Notes under the pieces: model-generated | Told to the model about the DNA's origin: nothing | The model's input: the letters and a program-made list of their open reading frames with translations, nothing else | The model's database searches: none | Made by a program: the position numbers and the translations under genes | NCBI GenBank assembly: GCA_036723735.1 | Contig: DAIMGT010000101.1 | Location: 1-8,425 of the forward strand | DNA length: 8,425 nucleotides | Reading direction: 5' to 3' | Origin: UBA4656 sp002405525 | GTDB taxonomy: Bacteria; Pseudomonadota; Gammaproteobacteria; Xanthomonadales; Ahniellaceae | Shown here: positions 1 through 6,925 of the stretch, in pieces | Layout: each line of letters opens with the position of its first letter | Numbering within the stretch: the stretch's first letter is position 1

Positions 1-56
1 GCGAATGGCGAATGGCGAATGGCGAATGGCGAATGGCGAATGGCGAATGGCGAATG
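1..56. repeat. GCGAATG heptamer tandem array, 8 copies
   Basis: Eight perfect head-to-tail copies of GCGAATG fill bases 1-56 and may continue beyond the left edge. It is a direct tandem repeat with no spacers, so it is not a CRISPR. The same heptamer family appears inverted at 141-175. From memory, such GCGAATG/GCGAATA arrays are scattered between genes in Xanthomonadaceae genomes; that part is recollection. The array lies downstream of trpB, where trpA is normally the next gene. The ATGs inside it let short artefactual reading frames open, but no protein is supported. Confidence 0.95.
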
Positions 57-73
57 GGTCGGGATGCGCTGCC

Positions 74-100
74 TCGAAGCGCCCAACGAGGCTGCTTCGA
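74..100. repeat. 7-bp inverted repeat between the two heptamer arrays
   Basis: TCGAAGC at 74-80 is perfectly complementary to GCTTCGA at 94-100, with a 13-base loop. A competing 6-bp pairing, GCCTCG (71-76) with CGAGGC (87-92), overlaps it. It lies in the unique segment between the two heptamer arrays, so in single-stranded form it would sit at the tip of the larger inverted structure. No T-run follows on either strand, so it is not a classical terminator. Confidence 0.5.
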
Positions 101-140
101 TCGACGTCAACGCACAACGCCCGCCGGGGCGCCGGCTTTC

Positions 141-175
141 CTATTCGCTATTCGCTATTCGCTATTCGCCATTCG
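141..175. repeat. Inverted heptamer array, 5 copies (CTATTCG x4, CCATTCG x1)
   Basis: Four copies of CTATTCG and one of CCATTCG run head to tail. On the minus strand they read as GCGAATA and GCGAATG units, the same family as bases 1-56 but inverted. It begins 38 bases past the trpB stop codon. Each CTATTCG differs from the perfect complement of GCGAATG at one position, which becomes a G-U pair in plus-strand RNA but an A-C mismatch in minus-strand RNA. The pair of arrays therefore forms an imperfect inverted repeat of about 175 bases overall. Confidence 0.92.
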
Positions 176-212
176 CTGCTCACCGCAAGCCCCATCCACC
201 CCACCTGCTCCG

Positions 213-1445
213 CTACAACGAAATGCCTTCCCGCCGCGCGATCGTCTGCACGTCCTTGTCGCCGCGGCCGGAGAGGTTCACCAGGATCAACTGGTCCGGG
301 CGCATGGTCGGGGCGAGCTTCATCGCCTGCGCGATCGCGTGCGCGGACTCCAATGCGGCCAGAATGCCCTCGGTGCGGGCCAGTTCGTGGAACCCCCACA
401 TGCACTCGTCGTCGGTCACCGGCACGTAGTGCGCGCGACCGGTGTCCTTCAACCATGCATGCTCGGGACCGACACCCGGATAGTCGAGACCGGCCGACAC
501 CGAGTGCGTCTCGGTGATCTGGCCGTCGTCGTCGCAGATCACGTAGGTGCGGTTGCCGTGCAGGATGCCCGGGCGCCCCGCGACCAGCGAGGCCGCATGC
601 TGGCCGGAAGCCACGCCGTGGCCGGCCGCTTCCGCACCGTAAATCGCGACCTCGCGGTCGTTCAGGAACGGGTGGAAGAGTCCGATCGCGTTCGAGCCAC
701 CGCCCACGCAGGCCACCAGCGCGTCGGGCAGGCGGCCGTATTCGGCCAGCATCTGCGCGCGCGATTCGCGCCCCACCACGGCGTTGAAGTCGCGCACCAG
801 GGTCGGGTACGGGTGCGGGCCCGCCACCGTGCCGATGATGTAGAACGTGTCGTGCACGTTGGTGACCCAGTCGCGCAGCGCCTCGTTGAGCGCGTCCTTG
901 AGCGTCTGCGAACCGGACGTGACCGGTCGCACTTCGGCGCCCAGCAATTTCATGCGGAAGACGTTGATCGACTGCCGCTCGATGTCGGTCGCGCCCATGT
1001 AAACCACGCACTGCAGCCCCAGGCGCGCGCACACCGTCGCCGTGGCCACGCCGTGCTGGCCGGCGCCGGTCTCGGCGATCACGCGCTGCTTGCCCATCCG
1101 CTGGGCCAGCATGCCCTGACCGATGGTGTTGTTGATCTTGTGCGCACCGGTGTGGTTCAGGTCCTCGCGCTTGAGCAGGATCTGCGCGCCGCCGAGTTTC
1201 TTCGACAGGCGCTCGGCGTGGTAGATCGGCGACGGGCGACCGACGTACTGCTTGAGGTCGCGCTCGAGTTCGGCGATGAACGCGGGGTCCTTGCGGAACG
1301 TCTCGTAGGCAGCGGCGAGCTCGGCCAGCGGCGCCATCAGAGTCTCGGCGACGTAGGCGCCGCCGTAGGGACCGAAGTGTCCGCGCGCATCGGGCCACTG
1401 CGAAAAGTCGATGTCCCGCCGGACCTGCGATTCAAGCGCTGCCAC
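213..1445 (-). CDS. trpB: Tryptophan synthase beta subunit
   Basis: TrpB is the PLP-dependent cytoplasmic subunit that condenses indole with L-serine to give L-tryptophan, working in an alpha2-beta2 complex with TrpA. Visible hallmarks, numbered from the GTG start: the PLP-lysine motif HTGAHKINN (lysine 103), ETGAGQHG carrying the catalytic glutamate (E125), the PLP phosphate-binding loop GGGSNAIG (about 248-255), and LSGRGDKD near the C-terminus (391-398). The stop is TAG. The chosen GTG start gives 410 residues, close to the family norm. It has GAGG six bases upstream and overlaps the end of trpF by 14 bases. An in-frame ATG at 1481-1479 would add 12 residues, but its AAGGA sits only two bases away. 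The N-terminal motif WPDARGHFGPYGG follows either start. It is the last gene of the truA-trpF-trpB run, translationally coupled to trpF by the overlap; trpA probably lies past the left edge. Identity is certain, the exact start less so. Confidence 0.97.
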   Translation of the reverse strand: MAALESQVRRDIDFSQWPDARGHFGPYGGAYVAETLMAPLAELAAAYETFRKDPAFIAELERDLKQYVGRPSPIYHAERLSKKLGGAQILLKREDLNHTGAHKINNTIGQGMLAQRMGKQRVIAETGAGQHGVATATVCARLGLQCVVYMGATDIERQSINVFRMKLLGAEVRPVTSGSQTLKDALNEALRDWVTNVHDTFYIIGTVAGPHPYPTLVRDFNAVVGRESRAQMLAEYGRLPDALVACVGGGSNAIGLFHPFLNDREVAIYGAEAAGHGVASGQHAASLVAGRPGILHGNRTYVICDDDGQITETHSVSAGLDYPGVGPEHAWLKDTGRAHYVPVTDDECMWGFHELARTEGILAALESAHAIAQAMKLAPTMRPDQLILVNLSGRGDKDVQTIARREGISL

Positions 1446-2070
1446 GTCGCACCTCGTCGATGAAGGCCGCCATTCTGGCATGGTCCTTGATGCCCGGCGA
1501 CGCTTCGACGCCGCTGCTCGCGTCCACCGCCCACGGCTTCACGCGGGTGACGGCTTCGTGCACGTTGCCGGGATTCAGGCCGCCGGCCAGCAGGACCGGG
1601 CGCTCGATCCGCGCCACGGCCGCGGCCGCGCGCGACCAGTCGAAGGTGCGCCCACTGCCGCCGGCAGCGCCCGCGCCGTGGCTGTCGAGCAGGAAGCCCG
1701 CCGCGTCCGGGTACCGTGCGGCGTAGGCGGACACGTCGTCGACGTCGGCCATCGGCACGACCTTGATCCACGGCTTGCCGAAGGCGCGGCAGAAAGCCGC
1801 ATTCTCGCGGCCGTGGAACTGCAGCAGATCGACCGGCACCGCGGCCAGGACCTGCGCCACGAAGTCGGAGGTCTGGTCGAGGAACAGCGCCACCCGGGCC
1901 ACGAACGGCGGCATCGCAACGGCGATCTCCGCCGCCCGTTCGGGCTCGATCCGGCGCGGGCTGGCGGCGGCGAAGATCAGCCCGATCGCGTCCGCGCCGA
2001 GTCGAGCCGCAACCAGTGCATCTTCGGTGCGCGTCATCCCGCACAGCTTGACCCGCGCGCGCGCGCTCAT
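1432..2070 (-). CDS. trpF: Phosphoribosylanthranilate isomerase
   Basis: TrpF catalyses the Amadori rearrangement of N-(5'-phosphoribosyl)anthranilate to CdRP, the third step of tryptophan synthesis, on a (beta/alpha)8 barrel in the cytoplasm. The 212-residue protein has the normal family length. It carries KLCGMTR with the catalytic cysteine (C10), LLQFHGRE (82-89), the catalytic aspartate in LLDSHG (D129), and the phosphate-binding strands LLAGGLNPGNV (160-170) and VDASSGVE (182-189). The ATG start overlaps the truA stop as ATGA, a classic translational-coupling junction, and its 3' end overlaps the favoured trpB start. No promoter of its own is possible in the overlap, so expression should follow truA or an upstream promoter. 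Nothing looks broken. The gene is certain; the start is well supported by the overlap and by family length. Confidence 0.97.
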   Translation of the reverse strand: MSARARVKLCGMTRTEDALVAARLGADAIGLIFAAASPRRIEPERAAEIAVAMPPFVARVALFLDQTSDFVAQVLAAVPVDLLQFHGRENAAFCRAFGKPWIKVVPMADVDDVSAYAARYPDAAGFLLDSHGAGAAGGSGRTFDWSRAAAAVARIERPVLLAGGLNPGNVHEAVTRVKPWAVDASSGVEASPGIKDHARMAAFIDEVRRGSA

Positions 2071-2870
2071 TCGGCCATATCCTCCGCGGCGGCCTCCGCG
2101 GCGCCGCCGGTCACCTCGGCCGGCAGGCCGAAGCGCGACGGGTACAGCGGGCCGACGAACAGCAGACCGCTCGGCGGCGCGGTGGGGCCGGCGACGGCAC
2201 GATCGCGACCGGCGAGCAGGGCCGCCAGCCACTCCACCGGTCGCTCCCCACGCCCGACCGGCAGCAGGCTGCCGACGATGTTGCGTACCATGTGGTGCAG
2301 GAAGGCGTTGGCCTGGATGTCCACCACCACCTGCTCGTCCGCTCGGCGCACGCGCACCGCGTCGACGCGCCGGTTCGGCGAGCGGGCCTGGCAGGCCGCG
2401 GTGCGGAAGGCCGAGAAATCGTGCTCGCCCAGCAGGGCCTGCGCGGCCGCATGCATGCGCGCGACGTCCAGCGGCTGGCGTTCCCAGGTCAGGCAGGCGC
2501 GACCGATCGCCGGCCGCACCGGCCGGTTGAGAATGGTGTAGCAATAGCGGCGCGCGGTGGCGGCGTAGCGGGCGTGGAAGTCGTCGGCCACCGGCTGCAC
2601 CCACCGCAGGCACACCGCTGACGGCAGGCGCGAGTTGGCACCCATCAGCCAGGCGCGATCGCCGCGCGGACGGTCGCTGTCGAAATGAACCACCTGGCAG
2701 CGCGCATGCACACCGGCGTCGGTACGCCCGGCGCAGATCACTTCCAGCGCCTCGTCGGCCACGTAGGACAGCGCGGACTCCACTGCGCCCTGCACGCTCG
2801 CGCCGTGCGACAGACGCTGCCAGCCAAGGAAAGCGGAGCCGTCGTATTCGATGCCCGCGGCATAGCGCAT
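2067..2870 (-). CDS. truA: tRNA pseudouridine(38-40) synthase TruA
   Basis: TruA isomerises uridines 38, 39 and 40 in the anticodon stem-loop of many tRNAs. The 267-residue protein opens MRYAAGIEYDGSAFLGWQ, the typical family start. It holds the catalytic aspartate in CAGRTDAGVHA (D51), the conserved tyrosine region ATARRYCYTI (103-112) and the late block FLHHMVRNIVGSL (190-202). The ATG at 2870-2868 has GGAG seven bases upstream. The frame stays open upstream to an ATG at 3041, but those 57 extra residues are rich in P, R and S and unlike the family, so they are read as high-GC frame artefact. truA ends in ATGA overlap with trpF and is separated from fimV by 280 bases. The truA-trpF-trpB order is a known gammaproteobacterial arrangement. 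The C-terminal 20 residues (A, E and G rich) look like a lineage-specific tail. Confidence 0.97.
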   Translation of the reverse strand: MRYAAGIEYDGSAFLGWQRLSHGASVQGAVESALSYVADEALEVICAGRTDAGVHARCQVVHFDSDRPRGDRAWLMGANSRLPSAVCLRWVQPVADDFHARYAATARRYCYTILNRPVRPAIGRACLTWERQPLDVARMHAAAQALLGEHDFSAFRTAACQARSPNRRVDAVRVRRADEQVVVDIQANAFLHHMVRNIVGSLLPVGRGERPVEWLAALLAGRDRAVAGPTAPPSGLLFVGPLYPSRFGLPAEVTGGAAEAAAEDMAE

Positions 2871-3011
2871 GGAGGGACTCCGTGGATCGGATGCCGGGGG
2901 CCGGCGGGCCGTGGGCTCGGGGCCGGAAGATCGAGCGGCCCGATGCCCCTCGATCCAGCCCGCGGTCAACGCGTCCCTCGACGGAACAGGAAGACGTCCG
3001 GCGCCGGAGGG

Positions 3012-3030
3012 CTCGCGGTCGGGCCGCGAG
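3012..3030. repeat. 7-bp stem-loop in the fimV-truA intergenic region
   Basis: CTCGCGG at 3012-3018 pairs perfectly with CCGCGAG at 3024-3030 around a 5-base loop, a compact and very GC-rich hairpin. It lies 121 bases past the fimV stop and about 140 bases before truA. There is no following T-run in the direction of transcription, so it is not a canonical intrinsic terminator. It could slow polymerase or protect an mRNA end. I see no convincing promoter for truA in this spacer: the only TTGAC-like box, near 2964-2969, has no matching -10. Confidence 0.55.
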
Positions 3031-3061
3031 TTCCCGCCCATCGCTGCGCGGGGCGATCCCA

Positions 3062-3085
3062 GCCTTCGCCGGCGCCGGCGAAGGC
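3062..3085. repeat. 24-bp perfect palindrome, possible REP-like element
   Basis: Bases 3062-3085 read identically on both strands; each half is GCCTTCGCCGGC or its complement. The flanks contain ATCCC on both sides (3056-3060 and 3086-3090), and the core GCCTTCGCCGG resembles the small dispersed REP/MITE-like palindromes of proteobacteria that carry a GATCCC...CCTTCG pattern. It sits 66 bases past the fimV stop. A role as a transcript-end hairpin for fimV is plausible, but no U-tract follows. The palindrome is seen directly; the REP assignment is inference. Confidence 0.6.
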
Positions 3086-3150
3086 ATCCCGGTTGCCTGC
3101 GCAGACCGCGCCGGCGGGGCCGCGAGGTGGGTGCGAGACGGCGCCGCAGG

Positions 3151-5559
3151 TCAGCCGATGTCTGCCAACAGGCGGCGGGCCTCGGCCTTCTGCGTCTCGC
3201 TGCCCTCTTCGAGCACCTCCTGCAGCATGTTGCGCGCGCCGTCCGGATCGCCCATCTCGAGGTAGGCCCGGGCGAGATCGAGTTTGGTGCCGACCGCGTC
3301 CTCGCCCTCGAGCGAGTCGAAGTCCAGGCGCGGCGGCTCGATTTGCGGCTTCGTTACCTGGAAGTCGTTGGCATTGAAGGCGTTGTCGACCGGCGTCGCG
3401 AGTTCGGCCGCGACCGGCGCGACGGGGGGTTCGGGCTGCGGCGGCACCTCGAGGTCGAAGTCGAAGCGCTCGGGCTCGGCGACCGGCTCGGTCGACTCCA
3501 GATCCGGCGAACCGAGATCGAAGCTGGGCGGGGGATCCTCTCGGAAAGGTTGAGTGTCGCCGGACCCGAACGACGCGGTGTCGAACTCTGCAGGCTCGAA
3601 CAGCGGATTGCCGGGAAGCAAATCCCGACCCAGCTCGCAGGCCTCGAGCCAGGCGGGTTCCTGGGCGTCAGACAGCTGCGCGAACATCGCGTTCGCCGCG
3701 CCCTCGAACTTTTCGCCCTCGGCGGCGCCGTGGTAATGGCGCAACAGGGCGAGGTGCAGTTCAAGATCGGTGGGATCGGCGGCGAGGCGGTCGAGCAGAT
3801 CGCTTTCCTCGTTGACCTCCGGCGGCACGGCGCCGGCGAAGACGCCACCTTCGAAGGCGTCGGCAACCGAGCCGCCGACCTTCGCCGCGGCGGACGTGGC
3901 TGCCAGCTTGGCGGCAGGCTTGCGCCGGCCGCGCATCAGCAGTAGCAGGATGCCACCGAGCAGCAGGGCGCCGCTCGCACCGAGCAGGGCGAGATTCTCG
4001 CGCCACCAAGGCGCAGCCGCCGCATCGATCGGCATCGGCTGAACCGGCGCCGGCTCCGGCACGGGACTCACGGCGACCGGCTCGCCGGGGGCGGGCTCAG
4101 GCTCGGCCGGTGCGGGTTCGACCGGTGCGGGCTCGGCCGGTGCGGGCTCGGCCGGTGCGGGTTCGGCCGGTGCGGGCTCGGCCGGTGCGGGCTCGGCCGG
4201 TGCGGGCTCGGCCGGTGCGGGCTCGGCGATCGGCGGCACGACCGCACCGGCGGCAGCCTTCTGGCGCTCGACCTCGGCTTGCGCTTCGGCAAGCTGGCGC
4301 TGCAAGGTCGCGATCTCGCTGTCCTTGAGGGTCACCAGCCGGTCCTGGTCGGACTGGATGCGCTCCAGCTCCCGTACCCGCGACCGCAGTTCGACCGCTT
4401 CCTGCTCGCGGCTGGCGAGCTGCTCGCGCGTGCGCGCCAGGTCGGCGCGGATCTGCGCGGTATCGGTGCCACCCGCGGTGCCGGGACGATCCACGCCGGT
4501 GCCGGTGCTGCGGTTGCCGCTACGCGGCGGCACCAGCTCGAGCCGCGAATCGTCGCGCGACGCGCCGGGCGCGGGCGCGCGGCCCGCGGGCGCCGCGGCG
4601 CCCCCATCGGCGACCAGGGTCGGCGCGCGGCTGGCCTGCCATGCCTCGTTTTGTGCTGCGATCTCCGCCGCCGCGTCGGCGACCGCGATCGCCCGCGCAT
4701 CCGCGGCGGAGGGAATGCGCAGCACCGCACCGCGCCGCAACTGGTTGGCGTTGCCGCCGACGAAGGCGTCCGGGTTGGCGCGGACGATGGCCAGCATCAT
4801 CTGGTTGAGCGTGATATCGGCCCCGGGCCGCGCCGCGGAAGCGACTTCCCACAAGGTTTCCCCGGCAGCTACCGGCCCGTACTCGCCGGGCCCGGAGGGT
4901 GCGACGACAGCAGCGGACGGCGCGGGCTCGGACGGCGCAGGCTCGGACGCAGGGTCGGCGGTGGCACCGGACGCCGGCAGCGGCGCATCGGCAGCGGGCG
5001 CCTCGGCGGGCGTGGCCGCCGGTGCTTCGGCCGCGGCATCGACAGGTGCGGCAGCCGGCGCGTCGCTCAGGCTCGGCGGCAGCGGTTCCGGGGCGGGCAA
5101 GGGCGCAGCCTCGCGCACCGGTTCGACCACGGTGCGGCTGCCGATCACCGCCGGCGCAACCACCGGTGGATCGAGCAACACCGTGTACTCGCGCAGCAAC
5201 CGTCCTTTCGGCCAGGTCACGTCGACGAGGAAGCTGAGGAAGGGCTCGCGCACCGGCGATTCACTGGTTACGCGGATGGTCGTGCGCCCATCGCCGTCCT
5301 CGACAACGTCGAACGCCAGCGGCACGCTCACCCCAGAGAGGTCGAGCCCGACGCGTGAGAAGTCCTGCGCCGAAGCCAGTTTCGCGATGAGTCCCTCAGC
5401 TTCGTCCGGTGTTCCCTCGTTGACGACGATCTCCGCCACCAGCGGCTCGTTGAGCCCGGATTTCACGCTGATGCCACCCAGACCCAGCGCCCAGGCGTTC
5501 GGGCTGCCCAGCCCGAACAGCAGGGCGATCGCCAGCGGCAGATTGGTCGGATGTTTCAT
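3151..5559 (-). CDS. fimV: FimV-family pilus assembly and polarity hub protein
   Basis: FimV is an inner-membrane protein with a periplasmic peptidoglycan-binding part and a cytoplasmic TPR part. In Pseudomonas it is needed for type IV pilus secretin assembly, twitching and polar organisation. In these 802 residues I see a signal peptide (1-25, ending NAWALG), the FimV N-terminal region (about 25-130), a Pro/Ala/Glu linker (150-225), a LysM domain (226-284, from GEYGPVAAGETLWEVA to AVLRIPS), a coiled coil (368-437), AEPAP repeats (445-489), a transmembrane helix (522-543) followed by RGRRK, then a cytoplasmic acidic region and the FimV C-terminal TPR motif (752-802, with KLDLARAYLEMGDPDGARNML). 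ATG start with AGGGG 10 bases upstream; a good sigma-70-type promoter lies upstream. P. aeruginosa FimV is about 919 residues, so this is a shorter but complete domain set. The repeats are a likely source of length variation between strains. Confidence 0.95.
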   Translation of the reverse strand: MKHPTNLPLAIALLFGLGSPNAWALGLGGISVKSGLNEPLVAEIVVNEGTPDEAEGLIAKLASAQDFSRVGLDLSGVSVPLAFDVVEDGDGRTTIRVTSESPVREPFLSFLVDVTWPKGRLLREYTVLLDPPVVAPAVIGSRTVVEPVREAAPLPAPEPLPPSLSDAPAAAPVDAAAEAPAATPAEAPAADAPLPASGATADPASEPAPSEPAPSAAVVAPSGPGEYGPVAAGETLWEVASAARPGADITLNQMMLAIVRANPDAFVGGNANQLRRGAVLRIPSAADARAIAVADAAAEIAAQNEAWQASRAPTLVADGGAAAPAGRAPAPGASRDDSRLELVPPRSGNRSTGTGVDRPGTAGGTDTAQIRADLARTREQLASREQEAVELRSRVRELERIQSDQDRLVTLKDSEIATLQRQLAEAQAEVERQKAAAGAVVPPIAEPAPAEPAPAEPAPAEPAPAEPAPAEPAPAEPAPVEPAPAEPEPAPGEPVAVSPVPEPAPVQPMPIDAAAAPWWRENLALLGASGALLLGGILLLLMRGRRKPAAKLAATSAAAKVGGSVADAFEGGVFAGAVPPEVNEESDLLDRLAADPTDLELHLALLRHYHGAAEGEKFEGAANAMFAQLSDAQEPAWLEACELGRDLLPGNPLFEPAEFDTASFGSGDTQPFREDPPPSFDLGSPDLESTEPVAEPERFDFDLEVPPQPEPPVAPVAAELATPVDNAFNANDFQVTKPQIEPPRLDFDSLEGEDAVGTKLDLARAYLEMGDPDGARNMLQEVLEEGSETQKAEARRLLADIG
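4102..4221 (-). repeat. 15-bp minisatellite in fimV encoding AEPAP
   Basis: Eight consecutive 15-base units of CTCGGCCGGTGCGGG (plus-strand sense) run without interruption, then decay into a partial ninth unit. Two units carry substitutions: the second has TTCGACC, changing an alanine to valine, and the fifth has a synonymous TTCGG. The unit is a multiple of three, so copy-number change keeps the fimV frame and only lengthens or shortens the AEPAP stretch between the coiled coil and the transmembrane helix. Confidence 0.95.
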
Positions 5560-5627
5560 CGGCTCACGTCCCCTGAGGCAAATATGGATCGAGGATCGGA
5601 CGCGGCGACCGGAATCCTCGAAACGGG

Positions 5628-5656
5628 CTTATAACACATGGCTAAGCTGCGGTCAG
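5628..5656 (-). promoter_or_regulatory. Predicted sigma-70 promoter of fimV
   Basis: On the minus strand a -35 box CTGACC (5656-5651; 4 of 6 to TTGACA) is separated by exactly 17 bases from a -10 box TATAAG (5633-5628; 5 of 6 to TATAAT). Transcription would start near 5621 and give a leader of about 60 bases before the fimV ATG. This short AT-rich patch stands out in an otherwise very GC-rich spacer. The call is from consensus match only. Confidence 0.65.
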
Positions 5657-5658
5657 CC

Positions 5659-5678
5659 CACGATTTATTCAAATCGTG
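5659..5678. promoter_or_regulatory. 8-bp palindrome next to the fimV -35 box
   Basis: CACGATTT (5659-5666) and AAATCGTG (5671-5678) are perfect complements around a 4-base centre. The palindrome ends two bases upstream of the predicted fimV -35 box. It is AT-rich in a GC-rich setting and has no T-run, so it looks more like a protein-binding site or a weak hairpin than a terminator for asd. No known regulator could be named from the sequence. Confidence 0.5.
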
Positions 5679-5725
5679 AAGCGCAACCGCCGGGCAAGTC
5701 GGCAGACCCCATGCCGGGCCTGTGA

Positions 5726-5747
5726 CAGCCGGTCATTTTGCCGGCTG
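5726..5747. terminator. 7-bp hairpin downstream of asd, possible transcript end
   Basis: CAGCCGG (5726-5732) pairs with CCGGCTG (5741-5747) around an 8-base loop, 103 bases beyond the asd stop codon. It is the best hairpin in the asd-fimV spacer for ending the asd transcript, but there is no following U-tract in either direction, so a factor-dependent or merely structural role is as likely. Confidence 0.35.
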
Positions 5748-5849
5748 GACGACAGCGCCACAATCCATGCCGGCAAGGCAGGCGTCGGGCAGCATGGAAG
5801 AGCGGCATCCGGCTGCGGAGCGCCCGCACGGCTGCAGCGCGGGCCGGGA

Positions 5850-6878
5850 TCAGCCGCCGCGCTCCTTCGCCAGCAGTTCGCCGATCTGGATCGCGTTCAG
5901 CGCCGCGCCCTTGCGGATGTTGTCGGCCACCACCCACAGCGAGATGCCGCGCGGGTGCGAGATGTCCTCGCGGATGCGGCCGACGAACACCGGGTCCTTG
6001 CCGGCCGCATGGGTGACCGGGGTCGGATAGCCGCCCGGCTTGCGCTCGTCGACCACCACCACGCCGGGCGCGTTCGAGAGCAACTCGCGCACGCGCTCGG
6101 CACTGATCTTCTCGCGGGTTTCGATGTGCACCGCCTCGGAATGCCCGAAGAACACCGGTACGCGCACCGCGGTCGGGTTCACCTGGATCGACTCGTCCTC
6201 CAGGATCTTGCGCGTCTCCCACACCACTTTCATTTCTTCCTTGGTGTAGCCGTTGTCCTGGAAGTCGTCGATGTGCGGGATCAGGTTGAAGGCGATCTGC
6301 ACCGGGAACTTCTTCGGCGCCGGGTCCTTGAAGTTCAGCATCGCCGCCGTCTGGCGGCCGAGTTCCTCCAGCCCGGAACGCCCCGCGCCCGACACCGACT
6401 GGTAGGTCGCCACGTTGATGCGCTCGATGCCCACCGCACGGTGGATCGGCGCCAGCGCCACCAGCATCTGCATGGTCGAGCAGTTCGGGTTGGCGATGAT
6501 CCCGCGCGGCCGGTTCGGGATCTGGTGCGGGTTGACTTCGCTCACCACCAGCGGGATGTCGGCGTCGTAGCGGAACTGCGAGGTGTTGTCGACCACCACA
6601 CAGCCGGCCGCCGCCGCGCGCGGGCCATGGACCTTCGACACCGACGACCCGGCCGAGAAGAACCCGAAGTCGGTGCCGGCGAAGTCGTAGGTGTCGAGGT
6701 TGCGCACCGTGAGGTCGCGGTTGCCGAACTTCACCGTCCCGCCCGCCGAGCGCTCGCTCGCCAGCGGCACGACCTCGGACACCGGGAACTTGCGCTCGGC
6801 GAGGATGGCGAGCATCACCTCGCCCACCGCGCCCGTCGCGCCCACCACCGCCACCTTGAACTTCCGACCTTCGGCCAT
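5850..6878 (-). CDS. asd: Aspartate-semialdehyde dehydrogenase
   Basis: Asd reduces L-aspartyl-4-phosphate to L-aspartate-4-semialdehyde with NADPH, the branch point to lysine/diaminopimelate, threonine, methionine and isoleucine. The 342-residue cytoplasmic protein has the Rossmann NADP motif VVGATGAVG (11-19), the catalytic cysteine in NPNCSTMQM (C133), YQSVSGAGRSG (159-169) and the RVPVFFGHSEAVHIET block (239-254) that supplies the substrate-binding arginine and catalytic histidine in the family. It ends KERGG with TGA. The ATG start has AGGCGG nine bases upstream, and the N-terminus MAEGRKFKVAVVGATG fits the family closely, so no longer start is favoured. Length and motifs match the bacterial Asd group without insertions. 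It is monocistronic as far as the spacing shows: 290 bases to fimV and 474 bases of gene-free sequence upstream. Identity is very secure. Confidence 0.97.
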   Translation of the reverse strand: MAEGRKFKVAVVGATGAVGEVMLAILAERKFPVSEVVPLASERSAGGTVKFGNRDLTVRNLDTYDFAGTDFGFFSAGSSVSKVHGPRAAAAGCVVVDNTSQFRYDADIPLVVSEVNPHQIPNRPRGIIANPNCSTMQMLVALAPIHRAVGIERINVATYQSVSGAGRSGLEELGRQTAAMLNFKDPAPKKFPVQIAFNLIPHIDDFQDNGYTKEEMKVVWETRKILEDESIQVNPTAVRVPVFFGHSEAVHIETREKISAERVRELLSNAPGVVVVDERKPGGYPTPVTHAAGKDPVFVGRIREDISHPRGISLWVVADNIRKGAALNAIQIGELLAKERGG

Positions 6879-6898
6879 GACCCGTTACCGCCTGCTGC

Positions 6899-6914
6899 CG
6901 GGCCCCGGGGCCCG
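6899..6914. repeat. 16-bp perfect palindrome in the asd leader
   Basis: Bases 6899-6914 read CGGGCCCC followed by its exact reverse complement. In RNA they could fold into a strong G-C hairpin about six bases upstream of the asd ribosome-binding site AGGCGG (6893-6888). It might affect translation initiation, but runs of G and C are common in this genome, so chance is a fair explanation. Confidence 0.5.
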
Positions 6915-6925
6915 TGTGGACCTGC

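Noticed and set aside
1..175. Heptamer arrays as a CRISPR or minisatellite gene
   Set aside because: Units are 7 bases with no spacers; CRISPR repeats are longer and spaced. The MANGEW-type translations are artefacts of the repeat.
12..1463. Long plus-strand open frame opposite trpB (483 codons)
   Set aside because: It is the antisense of trpB in a high-GC genome, starts inside the heptamer array, is rich in R, A, G, H and V, and resembles no protein family.
2071..3087. Upstream extension of the trpF frame through truA
   Set aside because: The frame stays open only because stop codons are rare at this GC. truA is clearly coded in another frame on the same strand, and the trpF ATG overlaps its stop as ATGA.
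4325..5725. Plus-strand open frame opposite fimV (466 codons)
   Set aside because: Ser/Ala/Arg-rich low-complexity translation arising from the opposite strand of fimV; no domain seen.
5726..5747. Confident intrinsic terminator after asd
   Set aside because: A stem is present but no U-tract follows on either strand, so only a low-confidence call was kept.
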